NCBI GenBank assembly: GCA_900320975.1
Contig: ONUE01000002.1
Span: forward strand, 1-64,000
Source: an uncultured Bacteroidales bacterium
Lineage (GTDB): Bacteria > Bacteroidota > Bacteroidia > Bacteroidales > P3
Length of the DNA: 64,000 nt
Direction: 5' to 3'
The translations under genes and the position numbers were made by a program. This document shows, in pieces, positions 36,209-44,804 of the stretch. Positions within the stretch are counted from its first letter, which is position 1; each line of letters opens with the position of its first letter. The notes beneath the pieces were generated by a model. The model saw only the letters and a list, made by a program, of their open reading frames with translations, was not told the origin of the DNA and searched no databases.

Positions 36209-36289
36209 CCGTCTGTTCTACGGTTGTTTAACGGTTGTTTAACGGTTATAAACCGTTAAACAACCGTTAAACAACCGTAGAACAGACGG
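36209..36289. repeat. 81-bp perfect palindrome of 11-bp units (copy 4)
   Basis: Arms of 39-40 bp, perfect, centre AACGGTT-ATA-AACCGTT. Units GTTCTACGGTT, GTTTAACGGTT, GTTTAACGGTT. It lies between divergent promoters of the Cys/Met gene and the RND operon. The left flank repeats a TCCGACTCCGG block; the right flank is GAGAGGGGGCGGAGAGGGGA. Confidence 0.92.
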
Positions 36290-36426
36290 AGAGGGGGCGG
36301 AGAGGGGACGGAGGATTGATGGTGGGGGGAAGGGAGGGATTAGGTGGGGGGTAGATGGGGGTTAGGCGAGGGTTAGGTGGGTGACGATGTTGGGGTTAAA
36401 GGGGATTAGCGGAGGGGCGAGGAGGA
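36290..36426. other. Strongly G-rich stretch with possible G-quadruplex
   Basis: G-tracts at 36324-36329, 36332-36334, 36336-36338 and 36346-36351 are separated by loops of 2, 1 and 7 nt, which fits the usual quadruplex pattern. GGGTTAGG-like blocks follow. On the non-template strand just upstream of the RND promoter. No reading frame of interest. Confidence 0.6.
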
Positions 36427-36431
36427 TGTTT

Positions 36432-36463
36432 TTTTCATATAATGAAAAATATTTTGTATATTT
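36432..36463 (+). promoter_or_regulatory. Promoter of the RND efflux operon
   Basis: TATATTTG (36456-36463) with TTTC (36432-36435) 20 nt upstream; 39 bp before the ATG at 36503. Confidence 0.7.
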
Positions 36464-36502
36464 GCATTTTAAAATTGAAACCTTAACTAAATATATGAGA
36501 CT

Positions 36503-37546
36503 ATGAAACAAACCATTACCATTATTGCGGCGGCGGCAATGCTTCTGTGGTCGTGCGGGGGCAAGCGCAATGCCGATACGGGGTGGAGCGATTCAACACC
36601 CGTGAAAATCATGGTTATCGACAACATGGACGCCGCTACGGAGCGCAACTATGTGGGCGACGTCTCCTCGGAGAAAGATATCAGTCTGTCGTTCACTTTC
36701 GGCGGCACCATCACCAACGTGTACGTCAGCAACGGACAGTATGTCACCAAGGGGCAGGTGATAGCCACCATCGACAGTGCGTCGGCGGCGAGCCTGCACG
36801 CCACCGCTGTGGCGACATTGCGCCAGGCCGAGGATGCTTACCGCAGGCTGGAGCCCGTATACAAGGAGGGCGGCCTGAGCGAGGTGCGCTGGATGCAGAT
36901 GGTGACGGACCTTGAGAAAGCACGCCAGGCGGAGCTGAGCAGCCGCCGCCGTGTGGACGATTGCACCATGCGCGCCCCCTTCAGCGGCACCGTGTCGTGC
37001 TCAGCCCACCACGTGGGCGAAGAGCTGCGCCCGGGCGAGGTGTACTGCAAGGTGCTTGACATGAACAAGCTGCGAGTCTCCTTCTCGGTGCCTGAGCAGG
37101 AGATGACCCGCATAGCCATAGGCGGGGCGGCGAAGGCTGTGGTGCCGTCGCTCGACAACCGCGAGCTGAAGCTGCGCATCAGCGACAAGAGCCTTATTGC
37201 AAACCCGCTGGGCCACACCTACCGTGTGCACGCCTCGGTCGTGGAGGGCGACGTGAAGGACCTGCTGCCGGACATGGTGACCAAGGTGACCGTGGCCAGC
37301 GAGGTGAAAAACGATGATAGCGAAGAGCGCCGCGTGGTGATGCCGTCGAACTGCATACACACGATGCCGCAGGGCCAGATAGTGTGGGTGATAGAGAACG
37401 GCGCCGCCAAGCAGCGTACCGTGACGGTGGGCGACTTTGTGAAGAGAGGCGTGCTGATCACCGACGGCCTGACGCAGGGCGACACCGTGATTACCGAAGG
37501 CCACCAGAAGATGTACACTGGAGCAAAGGTAAAAGTAATTGAATAA
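36503..37546 (+). CDS. RND efflux periplasmic adaptor (membrane fusion lipoprotein)
   Basis: Links the inner-membrane RND pump to the outer-membrane TolC channel. 347 residues with a lipoprotein signal (IIAAAAMLLWSC, lipid Cys at 18). Order: beta-barrel strand (LSFTFGGTITNVYVSNGQYV, the first lipoyl half), alpha-hairpin (AVATLRQAEDAYRRLEPVYK, LEKARQAELSSRRRV), second lipoyl half (CTMRAPFSGTVSCSAHHVGE), membrane-proximal domain (IVWVIENGAAKQRTVTVGDF). First gene of the operon; the pump starts 4 bp after its stop. Substrate unknown. Confidence 0.92.
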   Translation: MKQTITIIAAAAMLLWSCGGKRNADTGWSDSTPVKIMVIDNMDAATERNYVGDVSSEKDISLSFTFGGTITNVYVSNGQYVTKGQVIATIDSASAASLHATAVATLRQAEDAYRRLEPVYKEGGLSEVRWMQMVTDLEKARQAELSSRRRVDDCTMRAPFSGTVSCSAHHVGEELRPGEVYCKVLDMNKLRVSFSVPEQEMTRIAIGGAAKAVVPSLDNRELKLRISDKSLIANPLGHTYRVHASVVEGDVKDLLPDMVTKVTVASEVKNDDSEERRVVMPSNCIHTMPQGQIVWVIENGAAKQRTVTVGDFVKRGVLITDGLTQGDTVITEGHQKMYTGAKVKVIE

Positions 37547-37550
37547 GGCT

Positions 37551-40500
37551 ATGGCACGAAGGACTAATATCATAGAGGCGGCGATGCGGAGTTTTCCGAT
37601 GCTGGTGTTCACCCTGCTGGTGGTGATCGGCATCGGCATCTACGCACTGCCGAACCTGAACAAGAACGAGTTCCCCAACGTGGCCATCAGCCAAGGCGTG
37701 GTAGCCGTGGTGTACCCCGGCGCCACCGCCGAGGAGATAGAGGAGCAGGTGGCCGGCAAGGTGGAGGACTACCTGTTCACCTACACCGACGTTGACAAGA
37801 CGAAGACATACTCGTACAGCAAGAACGGCATGCTGTATATCTTTGTGACACTGGTGAAGTCGGACAGTGACCCGAAAATCACCTGGTCGCGCATCCGCGA
37901 AGGACTGTCGCTGTTCCGCATGACGAACCTGCCGCAGGGTGTTGTGGCCACGGCCGTCGTCGACGACTTCGGCAACGCGTCGTCGCTGCTGCTGGCCATA
38001 GAGAGCAACGAGCGGTCGCCGCGCGAGCTCGAGGAGATGGCCAAAGGCCTCTCGACCCGATTGCGCACCATACACGAGATGGGCAAGATAAGCATCGTGG
38101 GCAGCCAGCGCGAAGAGATAGCTGTGCACATGGACCAGATGAAGCTGACGCAGTACGCCATATCGCCGGCGGCAGTGCAGGCCGAACTGGCGGCACACGG
38201 CTTCCGCACCATATCGGGCAAGATAAGCAGCCAGGATGGCAACGCGCTGGTGCATGTGTCGATACCCTACGGCAGCATCTACGACCTGGGCGAGCTGGTC
38301 ATCTTCGCCGACCCGATAACGGGGCAGACGCTGAGGCTGCGCGATGTGGCACGCCTGGAGTCGCGCTACGAGCTGTCGAAGCCGCACATCAAATACTCCG
38401 ACAAGAACGTAAAGGACAACCCATGCCTGATGCTCTCGATAGAGATGCGCCCCGGCAACAACGTGGTGGCCTTCGGCAAGAAGGTTGACAAGATAATAGC
38501 CGAATACTCCAAGACCATCACTCCGGACATCAAGATACACCGCATCACCGACCAGCCGCAGGTGGTAGACCGCTCTGTGCGCTCGTTCATGAAGGACCTG
38601 ATAGAGGCTATACTGGTGGTCATCATCGTCATGCTGATGCTCTTCCCGATACGCACAGCCCTGGTGAGCTCGACGTCGGTGCCCATATGCATAGCGGCAA
38701 CGCTGGGCATCATGTACTTTCTTGGCTTCGAGATGAACACCGTGACCCTGGCCGCCCTCATCGCAGTGCTGGGTATGATAGTGGACGACTCGGTGGTGGT
38801 GATTGACGGATACACCGACCTGCTGCATGCGGGGCACTCGCGATGGTACTCGGCGGCAGTGTCGACGAGCAAGCTTGCCAACTCGATGCTCTTCGCGACG
38901 GCATCGATAGCCATGATGTTCTTCCCGGCGCTGGCCATCTTCAGCGACAACATGATGGGCGACTTCGTGAAGCTGTTCCCGTGGACAATACTGATAGCGC
39001 TGGCATGCAGCTTCCTGTACGCCATACTTGTGATACCCTTCCTGTCGTCGCACCTGATAAAGACCAAAGCCAACAAGCAGCCTTCACGCTTCGAGAAGAT
39101 ACAAGAGAACTTCTTCGGCGGTCTGCAGAACGGCTACAAGTGGCTGCTCGACCGATGCTTCCGCCACAAGAAGCTGACACTGGGCATAGGCGTCGCATCG
39201 GTGGTGGTCGGCGGATTGCTCTTTGCACTCATCAACATACAGGTGCTCCCCAAGGCCGAGCGCAACAGCTTCGCTGTGGAGATTCACCTGGCGGCAGGCT
39301 CGACGATAGCAGAGAGTAGCAGGGTGGCCGACTCGCTGACGCACATGCTGCAGAAAGACCCGCGAGTGGAGAGCATCACGACCTTTGCCGGCATGTCGTC
39401 GCCGCGCTTCCACATGATGTATGCACCACAGCTGGCATCGGACAACTACGCGCAGTTCATCGTTATCACCAAGAGCGACAACGCCACGAAGGAGATGATT
39501 GCCGAGTACGCACAACGCTACGAGAACATCTTCCCCAACGCGCAGATACGCTTCAAGCAGATGGACTACCAGTTCTCACCCTCGCCGATAGAGTTCTATG
39601 TCAAGGGTGACGACTACAGCAAGATAGCACCAATACGCGACACCCTGATAAGGCTGATGAAGGAGAACCCCAACTTCTTCTATGTGCACTCGGACTACGA
39701 CGAGACAGAAGAGATGCTCGACATAGTGATGAAGACCGATGAAGCGAACCGCCTGGGCATCACCCAGTCGACGCTGTCGGTGTACCTGAGCGGCGCTCTT
39801 ACGGGCACGCGCCTGTCATCGCTGTGGGACGGCGACTACAACATACCGATATCCGTCTACTCCGAAGGCAAGGAGGAGATGGACTACGGCGAGCTTGGCG
39901 ACCTGCTGGTGCCCTGTGCGCAACCCGGCGTGTGGGTGCCGCTGCACCAGGTGGCCGACATCGTGCCAAGGTTCCAGCACAACAACATGCCGCACCGCAA
40001 CGGTGTGCGCTGCGTGACGGTGTCGGCCGACGTGGTGGCCGGTGCCGGTCAGATAAAAGAATTCTGGAAGATAGCCAAACAGCTGAACAAGATAGAGATG
40101 CCTGAAGGCGTCACCTGGGAACCCGGTGGCACGGTGGCATTCTCGGCAGAAGTCTTCCCCTCGTTGATGCTGGCGGTGCTGGCAGCTGTGGTGGTGATGT
40201 TCATTGTGCTCATCATACACTACGGGAGGATAGGCATCTCGCTGCTGTCGATATCGATGGCTGTACTGTGCATCTTTGGCGCCAACTTCGGCCTGTGGAT
40301 CTTCGGGCTGGACTTCTCCATCACGGCAACGCTGGGCTTGATCTCCCTCGTGGGCATCATCGTGAGGAACGCAATTATCATGTATGACTACGTGGCCGAG
40401 CTAAGGAGCAAGTACCTGCTGTCGGTGACAGAGGCTGCCTATCAGGCCGGTCTGCGCCGCATGAGGCCCATCTTCCTCACCTCGGCGACAACAGCCCTGG

Positions 40501-40676
40501 GTGTGGTGCCGATGATTATGGCCGGCACACTGCTGTGGATGCCCATGGGTGTGGTGATATGCTTCGGCACCATCTTCACGCTTCCGCTGGTAATCACCAT
40601 TCTGCCTGTGGCCTATTGCGTGGCCTTTGAGAACAAGAAACGCCAGAACTTCCGTCCGTTGAATATGGCTAACTAA
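37551..40676 (+). CDS. RND family efflux transporter permease
   Basis: Proton-driven inner-membrane pump of 1041 residues with 12 transmembrane helices in two repeats and two large periplasmic loops. The N-terminal helix is followed by LNKNEFPNVAISQGVVAVVYPGATAEEIEEQV. The helix 4 region ALIAVLGMIVDDSVVVIDGY carries the Asp pair for proton relay. The second half has LLSISMAVLCIFGANFGLWI and LISLVGIIVRNAIIMYDYVAE. The ATG at 37551 is 4 bp after the adaptor stop; a TTG at 37539 is unlikely. Drug-type (HAE1) by size and motif, but exporters of lipids or signalling molecules also look like this. Confidence 0.94.
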   Translation: MARRTNIIEAAMRSFPMLVFTLLVVIGIGIYALPNLNKNEFPNVAISQGVVAVVYPGATAEEIEEQVAGKVEDYLFTYTDVDKTKTYSYSKNGMLYIFVTLVKSDSDPKITWSRIREGLSLFRMTNLPQGVVATAVVDDFGNASSLLLAIESNERSPRELEEMAKGLSTRLRTIHEMGKISIVGSQREEIAVHMDQMKLTQYAISPAAVQAELAAHGFRTISGKISSQDGNALVHVSIPYGSIYDLGELVIFADPITGQTLRLRDVARLESRYELSKPHIKYSDKNVKDNPCLMLSIEMRPGNNVVAFGKKVDKIIAEYSKTITPDIKIHRITDQPQVVDRSVRSFMKDLIEAILVVIIVMLMLFPIRTALVSSTSVPICIAATLGIMYFLGFEMNTVTLAALIAVLGMIVDDSVVVIDGYTDLLHAGHSRWYSAAVSTSKLANSMLFATASIAMMFFPALAIFSDNMMGDFVKLFPWTILIALACSFLYAILVIPFLSSHLIKTKANKQPSRFEKIQENFFGGLQNGYKWLLDRCFRHKKLTLGIGVASVVVGGLLFALINIQVLPKAERNSFAVEIHLAAGSTIAESSRVADSLTHMLQKDPRVESITTFAGMSSPRFHMMYAPQLASDNYAQFIVITKSDNATKEMIAEYAQRYENIFPNAQIRFKQMDYQFSPSPIEFYVKGDDYSKIAPIRDTLIRLMKENPNFFYVHSDYDETEEMLDIVMKTDEANRLGITQSTLSVYLSGALTGTRLSSLWDGDYNIPISVYSEGKEEMDYGELGDLLVPCAQPGVWVPLHQVADIVPRFQHNNMPHRNGVRCVTVSADVVAGAGQIKEFWKIAKQLNKIEMPEGVTWEPGGTVAFSAEVFPSLMLAVLAAVVVMFIVLIIHYGRIGISLLSISMAVLCIFGANFGLWIFGLDFSITATLGLISLVGIIVRNAIIMYDYVAELRSKYLLSVTEAAYQAGLRRMRPIFLTSATTALGVVPMIMAGTLLWMPMGVVICFGTIFTLPLVITILPVAYCVAFENKKRQNFRPLNMAN

Positions 40677-40692
40677 CAAAGGAGGATTTGAA

Positions 40693-42057
40693 ATGAAACT
40701 CAAGATAAAAGGGACCGGACTACTGAGAGCGCTGCTGTGCGTCAGCCTACTGACAGCCTACGGTACACAAACGTCGGCCCAGACGCTGACCTTGGACAGT
40801 TGCCTGGCATTGGCGCGTAAGCACAACGCCGACATACGGACGTCGCAGCTGGAGGTGCTGAAAGCGCAAGAGGTCAAGAGGCAAGCATTCACCAAATATT
40901 TCCCGCAGCTGCAGTTGGGAGCCTTCGGTTACTATGCCGCCGAGCCGCTGATACGCTTCGGCCTGGAAGACATCCAGTCGAACGACATGCGCGAACTGCT
41001 GGAGCTGATATACGAAATAGCAGAGACCTCCACCGATGTCAAAAAGGAGTTGACGCTGATGAAGAAAGGAGCCAGCGTGTCGGGCACCGTGGTACAGCCC
41101 ATATTTGTCGGCGGACGCATAGTGAACGGCAACCGGCTTGCCAAGCTGGGCGTGGAGGCTGCAGAGCTGCAGGCGACGGCGAAGATGCGCGACGTGATGG
41201 AGAACATCGAGTCGTCGTACTATCTCGTCACAGGCTTGCAGCAGAAAGTGGCCACACTGGAAGCGGCCCTCAATCTGATAGACTCGCTGGACCACACCGT
41301 GGATGTGGCGCTGGCCAACGGTTTGGTGACCAAAGCCGACGCCTTGCAGGTGCAGCTGAAGCGCAACGAGATGCTCGCCAATCAGCAGATGCTGACCAGC
41401 GGCATACGCCTGTCGAAGAGACTGCTCTGCCAGCAGATAGGTATTGAGTACTCGGACGACATAGTCTTCGAGGAGCCCTCCTCCCCCAGCCTGCCGCCCC
41501 TCAACTTCAACAAAACACTGCAACCCGACAGTCTGCGTCCGGAGATGCAGCTGCTGCGCATCAACGTGGAAGCCGAGAAGCTGAAGAAAAAGATGACCAT
41601 TGGTGAGCAGCTGCCGCAGATAGCCTTCATAGGCATTGGCTTCTACGGCAACATCATAAAGACCGACCCCTCGGCCAACGGTATAGCGATGCTCTCGCTG
41701 CAAGTTCCGCTTACAGCCTGGTGGGAGAACGCCCACAAGATACACCAGCACAACATAGCCATAGAAGAGGCTCAGATAATGCGTGACAACTACACCAACC
41801 TGATGTCGCTTGAGGAAGAAAAGGCCTACAGCGACATGGTGGACGCCTATATGCTGATGAAGTCGGACAGCTCGGCGCTGGACGTGGCGCAGGAGAACTA
41901 CCGGCTGGCCAACCTCAACTATGAAGCCGGCAACGCCACCCTCTCGGAGGTGCTGCAGGCTCACGCCCTGCTGCTGCAGGCCGAGAACGCCATCACGGAC
42001 CGTCGCACGACGTATGTAGTGGCGCGCCGACGTCTGCTTGACCTGAGAGAGAACTAA
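40693..42057 (+). CDS. TolC-family outer-membrane efflux protein
   Basis: 454 residues with signal peptide (ALLCVSLLTAYGTQTSAQ). The rest is long helices typical of the TolC channel in two repeats: LDSCLALARKHNADIRTSQL at the start, a matching repeat about residue 280, and NLNYEAGNATLSEVLQAHAL near the end. It completes the tripartite pump with the two preceding genes, 16 bp after the pump stop. Confidence 0.92.
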   Translation: MKLKIKGTGLLRALLCVSLLTAYGTQTSAQTLTLDSCLALARKHNADIRTSQLEVLKAQEVKRQAFTKYFPQLQLGAFGYYAAEPLIRFGLEDIQSNDMRELLELIYEIAETSTDVKKELTLMKKGASVSGTVVQPIFVGGRIVNGNRLAKLGVEAAELQATAKMRDVMENIESSYYLVTGLQQKVATLEAALNLIDSLDHTVDVALANGLVTKADALQVQLKRNEMLANQQMLTSGIRLSKRLLCQQIGIEYSDDIVFEEPSSPSLPPLNFNKTLQPDSLRPEMQLLRINVEAEKLKKKMTIGEQLPQIAFIGIGFYGNIIKTDPSANGIAMLSLQVPLTAWWENAHKIHQHNIAIEEAQIMRDNYTNLMSLEEEKAYSDMVDAYMLMKSDSSALDVAQENYRLANLNYEAGNATLSEVLQAHALLLQAENAITDRRTTYVVARRRLLDLREN

Positions 42058-42087
42058 CTAATAGAAGAATAAACAAAACACACTATA

Positions 42088-43440
42088 ATGAAGAAAAGCA
42101 TTTTTATCGCTGCACTAACATTGCTCTTCGCAATGGGCACCCAAGCACAGAAACCCGTGTTTGAGAGCGCTACGCAAACTTTTGGCTACAAAAACGACAA
42201 TGGCACCTGGAAGTTGATGCCACAATACCAACGCGCCGGCGAGTTCGAGGGAAGTGTCAGGAGATGGGCACCTGTGAAGGTTGACGGACGTTGGGGCTGC
42301 ATAGACATCGACGGCAACATGGTGTGCCGCAATATGTTCCCCACCAAGGAAGTGGCGCAGGAAGCTGGTCGCCAGTGGGAGGAGATGGCCGAACCCGGCA
42401 AGTGGGTATACCCTGCTCGCAACGCCTCAGACGGTCGCTGGGGCTTCGTAGACTACTACGGCCGCTGGAAATACCAGCCAGTCTACCAGAAAGCCACTCC
42501 CCACAAAGGACGTGATCCGAAGAGCTACGCCGCCGTCAGAAAGGACGACCGCTGGGGTTGCATAGACGGTCGCGGAGTGCTTGTGGTAAACAACATCTTC
42601 ATGAGCGCCGAACAGGCCGAAGAGGCTGGTGCACAATGGGCAGTGGGCCGCAACTACTACACATGGCGCGTGCCCGTGACTAACCCCAAAAACGGACTGT
42701 GGGGATTCGTGGATTACCTGGGCCGCTGGGCCGTACAGCCAATGTACGAAGAGGTGACCCCCATGGGCGCTGACAACAACTACCCCTACACGCAAGTGAA
42801 ACAGGAAGGCCGCTGGGGCAATATAGACCGCAACGGCAATATCGTGAGCTCGCCTATCTTCTTCACGCAGGCCGAAGCCGCCGACGCGCTGCTGCAGTAC
42901 GAGCATGGCCGCAGCCTTGAGGGCTGGCGCTACCCGGTGAGCAACCCAGTGAGTGGCAAGTGGGGGTGGGTGGACTGGAGCGGCGAATGGCGCATCAAGC
43001 CTATGTACGAAGCTGCCACTCGCTTCGCCAACGATACCGGACTCTTCGCCACCGCGAAACTTGACGGCAAATGGATGGTGGTGAGCGATACCGGCGACGA
43101 CCTCTCTCGCAACGTCTTCACACTTAGCAGCGAGGCCTGGCAGGCTGGCGACCAGTGGGACCGCGGCGAGGAACTCGGTCACTGGCTCTACCCCATCATG
43201 GACGAAGGCACTCAGGCATGGGGATACGTAGACTACAAAGGCGAATGGGTCATCAAACCCACCCTCGAGGACGCCAAGCTCTTTACATTTGTGTGGAACG
43301 ACCGCGTGGCTCCAGCCAAAATGGACGGCAAATGGGGCTGCATAGACCACACCGGCCAGTTCGTAGTGAAAAACCAATACAACACCTCCGCCGAAGCCCA
43401 GATAGCCGGACGCCGCTGGGCAGAAGGCCGCAAGTTCTAA
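42088..43440 (+). CDS. Secreted WG-repeat protein
   Basis: 450 residues with signal peptide MKKSIFIAALTLLFAMGTQA. At least eight repeats centre on WG: DGRWGCIDIDGN, DGRWGFVDYYGRWKYQPVY, DDRWGCIDGRGVL, NGLWGFVDYLGRWAVQPMY, EGRWGNIDRNGN, SGKWGWVDWSGEWRIKPMY, TQAWGYVDYKGEWVIKPT, DGKWGCIDHTGQ. WG repeats form beta structures and are frequent in Bacteroidota; their role is not known. Between them lie AEQAEEAGAQW-type helices, so the unit may be a WG pair plus helix of about 80 residues. It may be co-transcribed with the efflux operon (31-bp gap). Confidence 0.88.
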   Translation: MKKSIFIAALTLLFAMGTQAQKPVFESATQTFGYKNDNGTWKLMPQYQRAGEFEGSVRRWAPVKVDGRWGCIDIDGNMVCRNMFPTKEVAQEAGRQWEEMAEPGKWVYPARNASDGRWGFVDYYGRWKYQPVYQKATPHKGRDPKSYAAVRKDDRWGCIDGRGVLVVNNIFMSAEQAEEAGAQWAVGRNYYTWRVPVTNPKNGLWGFVDYLGRWAVQPMYEEVTPMGADNNYPYTQVKQEGRWGNIDRNGNIVSSPIFFTQAEAADALLQYEHGRSLEGWRYPVSNPVSGKWGWVDWSGEWRIKPMYEAATRFANDTGLFATAKLDGKWMVVSDTGDDLSRNVFTLSSEAWQAGDQWDRGEELGHWLYPIMDEGTQAWGYVDYKGEWVIKPTLEDAKLFTFVWNDRVAPAKMDGKWGCIDHTGQFVVKNQYNTSAEAQIAGRRWAEGRKF

Positions 43441-43459
43441 CAGCGAATAACGCAAACAA

Positions 43460-44791
43460 ATGAAGACTCTAATACATAATGCGACCATCGTCAACGAGGG
43501 TCGCATTTTCAATGGCTCAGTTCTCATAGAGGACGACCGAATAACAGACATCGTCGAAGGAGACAGCATTCCTACGGGCTTACACGAAGATAAGTCCTTA
43601 CAATCTATTGATGCGACAGGCATGCTTCTGATGCCGGGCGTCATTGACACACATGTGCATTTCCGCGACGGCGGAATGAGCGAGAATCCCGCTGGCACTT
43701 TCTATACGGAGAGCCGTGCGGCACTGGCGGGTGGCGTAACGTCGGTGATAGATATGCCTAACACAAAGCCGCAGACGACAACCATTGAGGCTTTGGAGGC
43801 CAAAGAGACCCTCGCGGCACGCGATAGCGCCGTCAACTATGGTTTCATGCTCGGTGCCACCAACGACAACATAGACACACTGCTGGCTATAGAGCCCACG
43901 CGCTATGCTGCCATAAAACTCTTCCTCGGCTCATCGACGGGCAACATGCTGGTGAACGACTCCGAGCAGCTTGATCATCTCTTCCGCGACGCGAAGAAAC
44001 TCATCGTGGCGCACTGCGAAGAGGAAGCCGTGGTGCAGGCAAACATGCTAAACATGAAGTGCGAGTATCAGGGGACCGACAAGGAGACTGCTGCTCTACA
44101 CCCTCAGATACGAAACACGGAGGCTTGCTTCCTAAGCACCTACAAGGCCATCGAGCGCGCACGTCGTTTCGACACAAGGCTGCACATAGCACATATCTCC
44201 ACAGCTACAGAGCTCAGCCTGCTGAGCAACTTTGAGATCACGAAGAAGAATATCACCGCCGAAGTGACCCCGAACCACCTGTGGTTCGACGACCGCGACT
44301 ACGCCAAGCTGGGCAACCTCATCAAATGCAACCCTGCCATCAAGAGCAACGACGACCGGTTGGCTCTGTGGGCGGCTCTAGAGGACGACATCATCGACAC
44401 CATAGCCACCGACCACGCCCCTCACCCCATAGAGGCTAAGCAAAAGCCCTATTTCGACGCCCCAAGCGGCATCCCATCCATACAACACTCGTTACAGATG
44501 ATGCTGGAAGCCGGTGTTAACGATGAATTATTGACGCTTATCGTCAGCAAGATGTGCCACAACCCCGCCCTACTTTTCGGCATCAAGGATCGCGGCTTCA
44601 TCCGCAAAGGCTACAAAGCCGACCTGGTGCTGGTTCGCACCGGTGTGGAGGAGACCGTCACTAAGGAGTCGCTGCTGAGTAAGTGCGGATGGAGCCCTCT
44701 GGAGGGAATGACCTTCCACTCTCATATCGAGCACGTCTTCGTAAACGGAAAAGAAAAAGGCTCCGCAGAGCCTTTATCCTTTAACCGTTAA
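43460..44791 (+). CDS. pyrC: Dihydroorotase
   Basis: Closes N-carbamoyl-aspartate to dihydroorotate in pyrimidine synthesis. Amidohydrolase TIM barrel, 443 residues: metal ligands His65 and His67 in GVIDTHVHFRDGG, the Lys in AAIKLFLGSSTGNM (carbamylated ligand, family knowledge), HCEEEA, HIAHISTATEL with further His ligands, and Asp in IATDHAPHP. The C-terminus has the KGYKADLVLV strand of the outer beta domain. Class I type by length. It ends in a hairpin that reaches into the last codons. Confidence 0.93.
   Translation: MKTLIHNATIVNEGRIFNGSVLIEDDRITDIVEGDSIPTGLHEDKSLQSIDATGMLLMPGVIDTHVHFRDGGMSENPAGTFYTESRAALAGGVTSVIDMPNTKPQTTTIEALEAKETLAARDSAVNYGFMLGATNDNIDTLLAIEPTRYAAIKLFLGSSTGNMLVNDSEQLDHLFRDAKKLIVAHCEEEAVVQANMLNMKCEYQGTDKETAALHPQIRNTEACFLSTYKAIERARRFDTRLHIAHISTATELSLLSNFEITKKNITAEVTPNHLWFDDRDYAKLGNLIKCNPAIKSNDDRLALWAALEDDIIDTIATDHAPHPIEAKQKPYFDAPSGIPSIQHSLQMMLEAGVNDELLTLIVSKMCHNPALLFGIKDRGFIRKGYKADLVLVRTGVEETVTKESLLSKCGWSPLEGMTFHSHIEHVFVNGKEKGSAEPLSFNR
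44756..44775. terminator. Hairpin terminator inside the end of pyrC
   Basis: AAAGGCTC pairs with GAGCCTTT around CGCA; it lies within the last codons of pyrC, between convergent genes, followed by TATCCTTT. It may stop both transcripts. Confidence 0.65.
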
Positions 44792-44804
44792 AATATTAGC
44801 GTCA

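Noticed and set aside
37491..39053. Open frame opposite the RND pump gene
   Set aside because: Shadow frame; the pump on the other strand has all family motifs.
36503..44791. RND pump, TolC and WG-repeat protein as one novel secretion system
   Set aside because: The tripartite pump is ordinary; the WG-repeat gene is only adjacent, and pyrC follows, so no functional link is evident.
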